Assembly: GCF_000003605.2 (NCBI RefSeq)
Contig: NW_003134348.1
Span: 397,195-442,768 of the forward strand
Length of the DNA: 45,574 nt
Reading direction: 5' to 3'
Source of the DNA: Saccoglossus kowalevskii
Lineage: Eukaryota; Hemichordata; Enteropneusta; Harrimaniidae
Position 1 is the first letter of the stretch, and each line of letters opens with the position of its first letter. Made by a program: the position numbers and the translations under genes. Of the stretch, positions 21,600 through 34,308 are shown piece by piece. The notes beneath the pieces are model-generated. The model saw only the letters and a list, made by a program, of their open reading frames with translations. It was not told where the DNA came from and made no database searches.

Positions 21600-24500
21600 G
21601 TTTGTATTTTTAAAACTGTGACTTTTACACTTTCGCCGAATAGAACACTTTTTAAACATCTGGGAATTACGCAATTGTAATCATGCATTCCTGACGTTAT
21701 TCCTGTATGTTTGTTAATCTGTCAATGTGACCCCAATACATCGTTAACAATTAATGTTTCTGTTAAATAGGGGTAGTTTAGAAAAGATGATGTTTCGTTT
21801 TTCACCATTCAGTGTATTTTTACTTCTAATAACATACTTCATGTTCACGGCCTTTGAATTCCTTTTTCAACAAGGTCGAAGACCTAAATTGATGGAGACA
21901 AATTGATATATTAAAGCGGGGGAGTCGTCACCTGCGCATGCATCAGTTGGCCATAGCGTGTTATTGTTTACAAACAAGCGTCTACCCATGCGTCTTTGCG
22001 TTTTTAGCGTGTGTTGTTATCGTCGCTTAGGATTCAATTCCCACGCGTGCGCAGGCGACGACCCTCCCGCTTTAAAGTATATATTAAGTAATATATTAAA
22101 ATAGAAATACACCAAGATTAAACTATAGAAATGAAAAAAAGTAATATGAGGAAGATAAATTATTCCTGAAGTGGTCCGCCATGGGAAGTATTGTAATTAT
22201 TGTTTTTCTATACATTAAGATCAGCGATGCATTCCACTATGTTATCCCAACAACTACAGATGGGATAGTGTAGAAGGATGTCTGGAAGAGATCACACCTC
22301 AGGTCAGATCTAAAATGGTTGTTTGTGAAGAGGCTTTACAGATTATTAGATCAATCGAAAAACCTGTTTGTGTGGTATCCATAGTTGGTGATCGACGAAC
22401 TGGCAAATCTTATATTATAAGTCAGTTACAGGAGCCACGAAAAGATGAGTGTATATTTGGTATATCATCAAGAATGAAAGCAAAAACTATAGGTGAGTTT
22501 TAGTCAGTGTAACTGGTTTCTTGTCTTGTTATCCTCGCGCAACACAAAAATGAACTTATTTACTGATGTCTTGTACACACGATAGGAATCTGGATGAATT
22601 GTGAACCTTTCACCAGGACACTTGAAGATGGCACTGAAGTTGCGGTAATACTGTTAGACACGGAAGGTCAAGACTCTATTGAAACAATGGGAGAAATGGA
22701 CAATTCAATACTTATCCTAACTGTACTTTTATCATCACTAGTCATTTACAATGGCACAGGAATCGCTAAATCAGATGATTTAATCAAACTTAGGTGGGTG
22801 GAATACATAATGCTTAATATTTAAATGTCACAATATATTAAACATTATCAAGATACAATACAGTCTAATTGTAATCCAAATTATATTTACGTGATTGTAC
22901 TTTAGATGTGTCGTTGACATAGCATCAAGACAAATTAGTGACTCCAGTTCAAGTGCACTGGAAATAGAAAATATATTCCCTTCATTCATGTGGCTATTAC
23001 GTGATGTGATTTTATTACCAACTGTACAGCGTAATGGGGAAGAGATTGAGATTCCAATTAGAGAATATATCGTAAATGAGGTGAGATTTATTATTTAATT
23101 ACTACTTATTAAAGAAATGTGTAATTAATGCTCTGTGATGATATGAAGTAGTTCTTATGCTAAGAGGTACAATGCAATGTACCAAGCCATAAGCAAATGT
23201 TAAACCCTGGCCCCAAACTTTTAGCATCTCATTAATGGCAAAATACACTCTGAACAAAAACTATATCAGTGACTCGCCAGTATGCAACACCATGATTTAT
23301 TACTTGCATGTGTTTCCTTTGTCAAACACAAACGTTAATTTGGATAATTCACTTATTACAGCCCAAAGATTACAAATCAGATACTTTATACCTATGTCTC
23401 CCAATACCACCTCATCACATATGACTTGACAGTTAACATTACAAGCGATAATTGTATTCAGTAATATACAGCGTTTCAAAAAGAACTATTGTATTACATT
23501 TGCCACAGTCAGTAGAAGGCGCATGTCCAGAAAGTTTACAGCAGGACTTGTTCGTCAGTAAATATACATATGTATAAAATCTGAATGGCTTGGCAGATTA
23601 AGTACATTGACAATTGTTTTAATGCGCAAGCTATGACTAAAACTGTTGGTATGGTACGATTGAATTGTTCTGTTTCACTATAATTTTAGGTTCTGTTAAG
23701 CCAAACGACTGACCACACAACAAGAGCTAGTATAAGACGTGCTGAAATAGGCAAAGCGATTTTAAATTTCTTTCCGGTATTTGATGCATTTTCAATCCCC
23801 TACCCATCCGATAATCCTGATGTCTTGGAAAATATCGAGGATCCGAAAAATACTGTACTAATTAATGATAAGTTCCATCAAGCCGTAGACGAATTTATTA
23901 CAACAATACGACTTATGTTAAGACCTAAGTTATCCTTAGAAGGACACATCTCAGGGAAACGTATGTGTATTTACTTAAATCAAATATCATAATTCAATTT
24001 ACATTCGTATTTATTATTATGATGTGAATAACAATAATGTATAGTGTGTTATTACTGTGCTTTTATTATACTTCCAGAATTTTCAGATCTTATTGAGGAA
24101 TACACAAAGGCACTTGACTGCCCTGGAGGAATTCCACATATCATCTCTTCTTGGCAACACATTGTTGAAAACCAATTAAAGGAGGACGTAGACAATGCTG
24201 TTGACGTTTACAAAATACAAATGGATGCTTTTGCCAGGACTGTAATGCCGTGCAGTGAGACTGAGCTTCAAGATACGCATCGTGATATGTTGGACCTAGC
24301 AACATCCGCATTTAGTTTAAGTGTTACTTCCACATTTGCAGAGTTAGTGGATGAGTACTATGAACAATTCCGAGTATGTTTTAACCATATCTTCTCATTT
24401 CACGTAATGTATCCAGTTTTTGATTTGTGATGTTAATAATAGTTGGTCTCAGTAATGACTAATTCAAACTAGTCGATGACTTGGTATGATTGGAGAAACA

Positions 24501-25812
24501 CTTATCATGCTAATTGAATGATCCATACTAAACATTACACATGTATTTTACAGAATAGTATTGCAGTGTACGATAGTTCTGGGAATATACTAAGTGGTGG
24601 GTTAATGTACCACTACATTGAACAGAATAACACCAAATCAGAGTCTGTCTGCAAACTAGTAGCTGAAGAGATCTTGAATGATAAACTACCCCTTTTGAAA
24701 TATCTAGAAATACAATCATTCGATAGTGTGAATGACCACATAGAAGAGTTTACGAGACTTTATGAAATCAACGCCGCTGGACCTAAGTTACGAGAAATAA
24801 TGGAAACTGAGTTAATGGATGTGAGTCCATGTGCTATAGCATACATTATTTGAATACTAGTAGAAATACTACTAAGAATAAGTATACCGTGATACTTCCA
24901 TTAAAATTAGAAATATAAATGTTTTTCAAAAAACCTATACTAGTCAAAATCGTCTATGTGTTATTTTAATTTTTCTTAACAGGGTATAATGGAGTTTCAT
25001 TATAGCAATCACGATTGGTTATCATCTTTACATGGTTATCAACCACCATCAGTCACAAAAGAAAAACAAAAGGAATACAAAGGTTACCTTAGTGCAATAG
25101 AAGAGAAGGTATTTTTTCGTATAAACTATTTATATTTAATGTCGTTGCACTGGTTTTGTTTGGCGTATATGTATATATAGCTGTCATATGTGTTTATCTT
25201 CAGCAAAGACGAAAGTTACAAACAGAGAGACTCGCTGAAATGGAGAGAATGTATGCAAATCAGGTAAGTGTATTGATGGATTATCACCTGAGAAACATTC
25301 ATCATTAATGGACGTGCATGCCTTTCATTTTTGTCGTCTATATATAAAACACTTCAACCCATTGTGGGGCTTTAATCTTGGGATTGTATTTTATTTTTTA
25401 GGTTGAAATGCATGAAAAATTGTTGGCAACAGAAAAAAAACGAATTGAAAACATTATGAAAGAAGTAAGATCTTCTCAAGAAAGGAATATTCGTCGTCAG
25501 AAACAATTTATGGAAAAAGAGAAGGAGTTGAGAAATCGTCGACACCGACAAAACCTTGAACATTTCCGTAGGCGTCGGGCTGCCTATGAAAGGCAGACCG
25601 CTAAAAAAATAGAAAAAATCCAAAAACATATTGGTAAGCAGTACCCAGTCGTGATTCTGTTTACAAACATGATTTATCTGTGTCACTGAAACATTCATTG
25701 ATGTATAATAAGCTGAATATTAAACACGTCTAAAATCAATATTACTAAGTTCATTTTTTTTTTTCAATTTAAATTTTCAGATTATCTATCGAGAGAATTG
25801 AAGAAAAAATGA
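21572..25812 (+). CDS. GBP-B: guanylate-binding protein family large GTPase, short C terminus without CaaX (11 coding exons)
   Basis: Predicted exons: 21572-21599, 22220-22492, 22586-22793, 22906-23080, 23690-23960, 24078-24373, 24554-24820, 24983-25108, 25204-25263, 25402-25633, 25781-25812. The joined frame is open, about 655 residues. P-loop GDRRTGKS (66-73), DTEG (125-128), RD in 'WLLRDV' (202-203), a helical middle and a basic coiled coil ('RRHRQNLEHFRRRRAAYERQ') are in GBP order. Five internal exons match GBP-A in length exactly (208, 271, 126, 60 and 232 nt), the others differ by whole codons, and all phases agree. The last exon reads 'YLSRELKKK' and stops at TGA, so there is no prenylation motif. 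A MITE sits in intron 1. No AATAAA is seen in the 300 bp after the stop. Confidence 0.85.
21915..22071 (+). mobile_element. TTAA-specific MITE, copy 1 (GBP-B intron 1)
   Basis: 157 bp with inverted ends AGCGGGGGAGTCGTCACCTG and the complement of AGCGGGAGGGTCGTCGCCTG, flanked by TTAA (21911-21914, 22072-22075). TTAA duplication is typical of piggyBac-type transposition, but the ends lack the usual piggyBac CCC start, so the family is open. Confidence 0.85.
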
Positions 25813-26133
25813 AAAGGTTACTAGTAACTATGATATAGTAAATTTTATTTTAATGTTTTATTTGTTCTCCTGTATTTCAACAAACATACTTAAATATAGT
25901 AATTAATATTCTGTATAATATGAGATTGATATAATGTCAAATTAAGAACTATGCATGACTTCGGCAATTCTTTGTAAATCGCACGTATTGTGATATACAT
26001 GTATTTTATTTTCAGTTACTAGGATATAAATGTGAACTCTTTGGATATGAATTTTGTGCATATATGAACAGTGCCTTGTCTTAAAATACGGTAAAGTAGC
26101 TAAAATCGAACTCATGACTAGCGTACAACTTAA

Positions 26134-26290
26134 AACGAGAGGGTCGTCACCTGCGCACGCAAGGGAATTGAGTCCCAAGCGACAATACCAGCACACACTA
26201 AAAACGTAAAGGCATATGGGTAGACGCTTGTTTGTAAACAAAGACAAGCTATGGCCATCTGACGCATGCGCAGGTGACGACTCCCCCGCT
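26134..26290 (-). mobile_element. TTAA-specific MITE, copy 2 (320 bp past the GBP-B stop)
   Basis: Also 157 bp, in inverted orientation to copy 1 and clearly homologous along its whole length (shared 'ACAAACAAGCGTCTACCCAT'). Flanked by TTAA at 26130-26133 and 26291-26294. Confidence 0.85.
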
Positions 26291-26294
26291 TTAA

Positions 26295-27979
26295 TGAATA
26301 CACATCAATGTAAAAATCTATAAAACGTGGCAAGGATAGCAGTGGCTTTACAGACATGCCATTTGTAGCCGGCAAAAAGTAGCCAAGCACAGAAGATCCG
26401 CCAAAACTCGAATGAATATGAAAGTCAGTGTATCGAGATATCTGCTCTAATAACTACACGAATACACGCAGATGCGTTCAGGCAATAGACCAAATGATGA
26501 TTACACATAAAGAAAATATGCGTGAGAGGACCCATAATAGTATTCTATGTTTAGCGATTTTTAATCATTACACAAATATTACACTGCTTTGAGACAGCTA
26601 CTATAACGACCTCCGTAAATGATCCCAAATGACTCCCCCCCCCCCACAGACAGTATAGAGCATTATTTTTCGAATGCATTGTTTCCTTAACAAATCAATA
26701 TTTTTTGATATTTTTCCATCAAATTTTTGTACTGTTCTTCAATTACCTGGAGATTCTGGTAAATTAAAAATCAATAATTTTTCAAACCCTTTTCAGTTGC
26801 ATTTTAATCTTTGCATTTGTTAATTTGATTTATTTTTACTTCTGTGTTTAGACTCTGTTGATAAGTCATTTGACACTGTTACTGTACTCTCAACTAACCA
26901 TAAAACCTACCCTGCATCTCCTCTGGTGTAAATATTTCTAGAATCATGTGTGCTATGACAGATTCAAACAGTGACTTCTGTATAATCGTCAGAGGAATCA
27001 CAACACACGCTGCACTGCGTCCAGTTCACAGCACTTAGCAAGGCAATTTTGAAGTTTCTCGCGTGACTCGTGTGACCAAAATAGGTCACGTGACACAATT
27101 GGTTTTCCAGCTGTAAAGGAGAGTGCAAAAAGAAAGTAAAAGTGTGAAATTATTTTATTGTATTTCAGTATTGTATTGTATTTGTGTATAAATTTAAGAG
27201 GAAATAGTAGAAGAAAACGCTTCAGATAAAACACCCAGTTAACAATGAGATACATGAACTAAGTTGGCGACAGTTCGAGAAGTTTGTATGAAGGTCATAG
27301 GGTTGAATTTTATTAGTCCTCATTCGAACACGGTCTGAAAAAGGGACTAATGGATTTACCCCTGTGCGTCCGTGCATGCGTCTGACCCTATGTCTGACAT
27401 GCCTGGACTGATTACACTCAAACTTCACACATACATAATTTATATTATTATACATCTGTCAACGTAACGCCATAAGTTACAGCGTGCCATAATTTTGCGG
27501 TATTTTACGGGGTATTTTCATCCTACCATATTAGGAAATGCGAATTGCAAATGAGTAAGGGTGTAAGCGTCCTCTAATAATAAAAACAAACATGGCTGCC
27601 ACAAGGGTTTGACCGGACTCCACACAAAGAAGTTTGCTAAATCTGTTCTAAACGCTTTGGATTTCGGCATTCCCATGATGTATCCTTGAAAGGAACAGAT
27701 GTATAATAATAAGATTATTAAGAGGATACCTCAAAGTATGCATTCAGACACTGCACCGTCGTATCGACCTCTTGGTGTACTGTCTTCGTGCATAATTTGA
27801 GGTATCCTCGTAATAACCTCATAAAATTATACATATGCACATGAATTTGTTTCATGATGCACATCATTTTGTTTTTCAGATCTGATTTTAAAAGGCTGAC
27901 CGGCGGCCATTCTGTGTTAATGAATGCGGTTCTAGTACCGTATTTCTGCCTTTTTTTGACTGATCATGTTCAAATTATA

Positions 27980-28036
<57 letters not shown>

Positions 28037-29191
28037 TGATACATACATTAGACATTATGGCTCCCTGATGCTCATCATTATGATGTTGACTGGCGACCAC
28101 TCTATTTTAATGAATGCTGTTCTAGAACCATATCTCAGACATTCTTTAACTAATTATGTTAAATTTTTATACATTTATTATACATCATGTCATAAATATA
28201 TTAAAATAGCCAACCAGTGGCCATATTGTTTTTTCACAGCAATATCTCTAAATATGGCCAAGAACTCATATGACGATCAGATACAATATAACTGAATGTA
28301 CAACATTTTAATGTTATGAAATCATTATAATCAAGCATCAGCTTCTGAATCTACAATATATCTCTGACATGTTTATGTTCAAACTATATTACTATAAACA
28401 AAATTATATATCTTAAATTTGATAACTAACTGGGAATGTGTCATGCATGACTTGTTTCTTTAGCGGACTGCAATGTTTCTTCATTTTCGTAAAATAAATA
28501 TTCTCATAAATACAATTTTTTCAAGAACATGTTCGTTTATAAATAAACTAATTAATGTCTCCTCTCGTGTGGAAAGTTAATGTCAGCTTCTTGTATAGTA
28601 GTGAGTTCTATATTTAGTGACTGGGAAAAAACTTAAGATATTGACAGGAACAATGTTGTGGCAGCAAGTAGCAAGTTGTTGTCATGGTGATTATGGCAAC
28701 CAAGTAATCTGGAGGTCACAAATAAATCAGGCTATTTTTAGTAACAGGAAGTAATCCAAGATATTGACAGGAGCAGTGTAGTGTGTTTGTCACCAAATAG
28801 AAAATTGTTGTCATAGTGACTATGGCAACCAAGAATAGTAGGCCAACATTCTTCTAAACCAGGTCGCACAAAAAAAATCATGCTATATTTAGCAACATGA
28901 AGAAACCAAAAATATCCATGTAGAAATGCAGTGACGGTGTTCGCAATATTATGCAGTGTTGTGGTCTTGGTAATCACGGCAGTCGTTTGACTTACCGGCA
29001 TACCGACACCACCCCATTGCAAGGGGTGAACGTTTTATCTGCTTCTCTATATCAATTACACAAAATGACAATAAGTACTACATGTTATTGTGCAGGACTG
29101 GCCAATTAATTGAATTTTATGATCCTAGCTAAGGTGGCTTAAAGAGATGTGTACTTAGGAATGCGGTTAGGCAAACTATTTTTATCAACAC
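26295..29191. other. Intergenic, no gene recognised
   Basis: Contains a C run (26637-26645), a 26-unit TA microsatellite (27981-28032), and on each side of that microsatellite a diverged copy of one sequence ('TTAATGAATGC.GTTCTAG', about 27918 and 28110). Two further related segments occur at about 28680 and 28800 ('GTTGTCATGGTGATTATGGC' versus 'GTTGTCATAGTGACTATGGC'). No coding support. Confidence 0.5.
27981..28032. repeat. (TA)26 microsatellite
   Basis: Uninterrupted TA dinucleotides over 52 bp. Confidence 0.95.
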
Positions 29192-29193
29192 TA

Positions 29194-30421
29194 CGAGGGA
29201 CGTTCAATAAGTATTGCCCCTGACCAATTTCCCATAGCAGGAGATTAATGAAACTTGGCACCATTATTAGTCTTTCTCTACATAGGAAACACCCAGAGTT
29301 ATGCATTTCTCCTACCGTTTGATGCAGCTCTGGACACCACTTTTGTAGAACACCCCAGGTTGGTCCTCCAATCACGTCGTAACTTCAGAAATCAAGGCTG
29401 CATCATCGGGGAAACGCTTTCCTTTCAAAAACAACTTCATGGCTGGGAAGAGATGAAAGTCAGAGGCTTCAAGGTCAGAGGAGTAAGGGGGATGGTGGAG
29501 GATTTCATAGCCACACGCCCGCGCTTCTGATCTGGCGACATGCGAGTTGTGAACCAGGGCGTTGTCCTGTAGGAGGAGGATACTTTTGCTGATTTTGATA
29601 GTTTCTCTTAATTTCTTCAAAAGTGAAGCGCAATAGGCTCCTGTAATTGTGGTACCCTTTCCCAGGAAATATGTCATCACTACTCCGTCCTGGTCCCAGA
29701 AGACTGTGAATATGACCTTGCCAGCGGAGGGCTGCTCCCTTGCCTTCTTTGGAGGTGGTGAGTCCAAGTGCTTCCACTGCATTGACTGAGCTTTGGTCTC
29801 TGGATCATAGTGATGAATCCAAGTTTCATCCTGTGTAATCAGTCTTTGGAAAAACTTTGACTCATCTTCTTGGCACATTTCCAAATTCATCCTCGAACAC
29901 TCAACGCGTTCTTGCTTCTGGAAAGGTGTGAGCAACCTGGGAATCCATCTGGCAGACACTGTATGCATATGCAAATGGTCATGAATGATAGTTTCCACAT
30001 ACCCTGTACTGATCTTGACCTCTTGGGCTATTTGGCGAACAGTAATGCGTTGGTCTTCCAAAATGGCTGCCTCAACTTGACGGACAGATGTCTCATCAAT
30101 GGCAGGGACGACCAGGTCTGGGAGCTGTTTCCACAGGCCATGTTTGAATTCACGGTGCCAGCGTTTTACAAGGTCATATGATGGGGCATCATCACCATAA
30201 GTTTCTTTCATTTGATCAATAGTCTCCTTTGGTGTGCGTCCTTTCAAATACAAACACCGAATCACTGCGCGACACTCAACTGGCTCCATTTCACATCTGA
30301 CTCAGTTCAAACACCGCAATTAGTTCAGAGCTATGGAGATGTAAATCATTACACATGCACAATTTCATATAGATCACACAACCGGAAGTGGGTCAGGGCA
30401 TTTCTTATTGAACGCCCCTCG
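29194..30421 (-). mobile_element. mariner-type DNA transposon
   Basis: 1228 bp with 31-32 bp inverted ends: CGAGGGACGTTCAATAAGTA at 29194 and the complement of CGAGGGGCGTTCAATAAGAA ending at 30421. TA target duplications flank it (29192-29193, 30422-30423). One transposase gene lies on the minus strand. The ends are well preserved, so the insertion is probably fairly young compared with the other elements here. Confidence 0.93.
29372..30289 (-). pseudogene. mariner transposase, near-complete, with two stops near the C terminus
   Basis: A 305-residue frame with an N-terminal helix-turn-helix region ('RITVRQIAQEVKISTGYVET') and a DD34D catalytic triad: D in 'ITQDETWIHHYDP', D in 'LLQDNALVH', and D in 'DLEASDFHLFP' with 34 residues between the last two. 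It stops at TGA (29372-29374). Beyond this the frame continues for 19 codons to a TAG (29312-29314), then 14 codons 'EKCITLGVSYVEKD' to TAA at 29267. Related transposases have tryptophan at both stop positions, and TGG to TGA or TAG is one base each. Full length would be about 340 residues. It cuts and pastes the element at TA sites when intact, but this copy lacks its C-terminal end. Confidence 0.9.
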
Positions 30422-30423
30422 TA

Positions 30424-33400
30424 TTTATTCAATATAAAGTAGTTTTATTGTATCAATAATAACTATTGGACATTGCAGCCATGTTTATACAGATGTTCAG
30501 TATGTGTCAGGAAGGTGTGTTAATCCCACAGCTGGCAAAAGGATTATCTGAATGAAATAGGTCGAAAGGTTACCAGTAAAACTTGTTTCATGATGGAAAT
30601 CGATTTGGACAAAAATAATAAACAGCTAGGATTTATATGCAATCTGCTATTTTTTGTGATTTTATTCCTTCGACGACAGATCTTATCTGAGCCAAGCATT
30701 CGTAAAGTCATAATTCAGCACATGCTGTGGTTAGTCTTAATTCAAGAAGTAGACCAAAATAAGTCTATTTTCAGATTGTGTCTAAGCATTTACCTACTAC
30801 ACTGGTACCAGATGCTTACAAGGTTTTATTGTCACTGAAAGAAAATAAACATAAAAATAACTACCCCCACAAAACAATACTTTCCCTTTTTGATAAATTG
30901 TGGTATTGAATGCTTGCACAAGTGCTTCCAAAATACGCCAATAATATGTATTTGTGGAGAATTAGGTAGATTTCCGCTGGACACATTCATAAAACGCAAC
31001 TAATTAAATATTATAGCCGTGTATTAACTACAGATAGATAAACAAATAAATAGCGAATGCTTCGTTGAAGTGAAAACACAACAATAATAGATTAAACTGT
31101 AAATATTATAAACACTGATTCAAAACGATAATAAGCAAAGATAATAACAAATCAACTTAAAAACAAATCTTCATATCACATTGGATAGAAGATATTCACA
31201 ATGACAGAATTAAAAAATACATAACAGACATTGATAATATTGAACTGCCTGAACAGCTAAGCAAACGTAGATTAGGGATTCACAATTTAAACATTTAATC
31301 TGGCCGACACACGAAACCAAACTATTCTAGTAAATTATAAAATATTCATTAACATTAGCACACAACAAAAAGATAATAATAATATTGAGGAATTCGTTCA
31401 GATAGGAAATAGATGAGTTGTGTGCCAGTTTAAAACTGAGACCCCGCCATGTTGGATTTATAGATTGTTAGTGCCTTGGAGAATAAAAAAAAAACTTTGT
31501 TTTAGAGCTCAGTCATAAATACAAGCAGCTGAAGACGCTTGTCATGAATTGAGGTCAAAGTACAGCCATTGAAAGTAGATTCCATGCTAACAATGTATCT
31601 ACATATAAATAAGTCTGATGGGGGGAAAAACGAATATGAAAATATGAATAATTCATGATTCTTGGGAAACGAAGTAAGAGTCATCATTGTACGTTGGTAG
31701 TTGATGTCAGCATATACACTAAACTGTGACGGCATTATTGTATTGTGGACCACATTCCATGGTGTTCAGCAATTGTGGGGTGGATGTCGCAATAGAAAAT
31801 TAATTACATAGTTTCAGTTTTATTCAATCTGATCGTAGTTTTTTTTTATTTGTTTTTTTGTATAGTTATTTTATTTTATTTTATTATGATCTAGTATTTA
31901 TTTTTTGAAGTTTTTGTAATTGCGAAAGCCAACAAGGATCTGTAAATCCCGTTCAAGTCTCACGTAAATAACAGCCAATCACAGCCCTCCTTTTATACAG
32001 GTTGCTTACAATTCATACTTTTCAGTGCAGCAATGCAGCCTGACAACTAACCAACAGCTGGCAGTGTGACGAATGGCATGACTTATCAAACACATAAGAA
32101 CAAAGCGGACATTTCATTAACATGATTCATAAAACGTAGACGAATAACAAAGCTGGTATAAAATAGCTTACAGTCCACACATTGTTGGTCCAGCTGACAA
32201 TGGGTAAAAAAAATCGAAGCTCCAAACTATTTTTGACAGTAAATACTCTGAGAGGAAAAGGCTCTATTGTTCAATACATGCAATTTTTAGTTTATGTTTA
32301 GATTTTTATTATCATTATTTTTTATTAAATCAAATACAATGCATTTAGACTACACTACATATTTACACCAATTAATGATCAAAACTGAATAAATACATAT
32401 AAAATCAAATTAAAAGATTCCAGATAAAAATTTACTGTACTGACCAAACATCATTCAATCCAGGAGAAACCATCAGCCCAAAGACAAAAATATTTAGCTA
32501 TGCTGTGCCCCTCTAGTGTTTCTAATGATTGACACTTTTGGTCACCTTTCCCCAAGGGAATATATCTAAACGTTGCTGCAACATGTATACATCTTATATC
32601 ATTCTATAGTTCTAGTATTTCTCTGCATTTAATATAATGCATTATAAAATATGAAGCTGCTGTTTCTTGTCTTAGTGAACTACACGTTTATTCTTCCATA
32701 AGTGCCCAGAACTGCGCAGTGTTTGCTCTAAAAGTCTCTAAATTTGCTTCAAATGGAGGAAACCTGGAGTCAAATAGTCATTGCAAACTTGTCCATGAAC
32801 TGTAAATTATTACAGACTATTTGCACATTTTGCAATATAATGTTCAGCCCAGATATCATGCAATTTACTAGTTATATATTTCGATCACAGACTACATTCA
32901 GTGTAATTGATAAAAAGTTGGCAAAGACTACCATATAATGTGTGTATATGAGACACACCCATGACTTACCGCAGGCAGATCTAAGACAATATGACTTAAT
33001 AACAGTGCCACACCCTGTCTGAGTCATGAAATAGATTTTACACATTAACAAAGTACAGTTTTGCTGTTAAAGCTTGGTTCCCACCACAAATGTTCATGTT
33101 GCAGGTGGCCATGCATGTCACATCATATATATTTTTCTTTTTTTGCGAATTTCAGAAAAATTGAGCAGAAGAATTCTGGTGAAGGGCAGAGAAAAAAATA
33201 CCATCGCTCTGTAAACCTTTATCAATGTTAGTTCAGCGATTTTAAAAATACACGAAATATAAGTGTTTCAACAGCTAACTAACAACGACGAGAATGGTGC
33301 CGAAGAGAAGCGTAACCGTGATACAGCATTTCTCTATGAGGATGACAACTTTAAATCACACACGTCCCAGATTGGTCGGAAACGTGTTCGTTTTTGTTTC

Positions 33401-34308
33401 TCTATAGTGACATGTTTTAGTGCACTCCTACTGAGATATGTCTGTAACATGAGTGAAACATTTCGATAAAAATCAAACTAGTTCAAGACTAGTTTGTTAG
33501 GTGCAAGGGCAGGTTTCAGACTAGTCTTGAAAATGTCCCCATTTGTGCACTCTGACACGTAATTGCATGAAGTCGCACAATATCTCACGGGATTTTGTGA
33601 GATCTTGAGTCGGCCATGTTGTATTTTAGGTAAATATGATGTGGTAGTATTTGCACACTGGAGTCATTCATCATACCAAATTGTCAGCAACCAACATGTT
33701 TCAGATATGTTTACATAGAATGTTTCAGTCAAGCTAACTGTGTTTTAGAGCGAAGGCATTCATGTTTCAAAAATGTCCGCATCAGCTGAAATTACACTAG
33801 TTCCAAACTAGTAGATAAAGTGTTTGAAATGTTTGGAACACAATACACTGACTGTGTCTTGACTGAGTTTGGAGCATTAATAGTGTATCATCTAGAGCTA
33901 GAACAGGTGGCTACGTGTGTAAGGGGGTCTTGTTAAAATATTTGGACACGATATATGATTGTTTAGTTAATCAAACCCCTAAAAAATAAAAATATTAATA
34001 TCATAATATGTTTGCAATGTATAAAAAATCGTGAAATTCATGTCTAAAATCTACAAGTTTGAAATCTTTTGGTCATTAGACAGCAGTCCCCAATTTTGTT
34101 AGTCCTGAATCGAAGACAATCAATTTGTGGGTCATCCGTTTATGCGTCCGGAGCCATTTATCAGACATGCTGTGACCATGCTTGTTCAACTGAACATAAA
34201 CAAAATGATGACTTACATAAGATAAAATATGGCCGGCAGGTGGCTATTTTGAACCTAAAATTTGCTAAATTCCGATATTTAAACGTATCCGGAAATGTTT
34301 AGATGGAC
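30424..34308. other. Intergenic, no gene recognised
   Basis: AT-rich, with short unrelated open frames only. Around 33475-33515 and 33795-33812 there are small inverted repeats built on ACTAGT ('CAAACTAGTTCAAGACTAGT' and similar), possibly ends of a decayed MITE. Confidence 0.45.

Noticed and set aside
25372-25698. Minus-strand ORF of 108 codons rich in Phe and Leu
   Set aside because: Antisense shadow of the GBP-B coiled-coil exon, where splice sites and paralogue exon length support the plus strand.
26016-26084. AG-preceded frame after the GBP-B stop ('LLGYKCELFGYEFCAYMNSA') as a remnant of the CaaX exon
   Set aside because: Resemblance to the GBP-A last exon is weak, the phase is 0 instead of 1, and it does not end in CaaX.
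29255-30181. Plus-strand ORFs across the mariner (91 and 103 codons)
   Set aside because: Complement of the transposase gene, with no similarity of their own.
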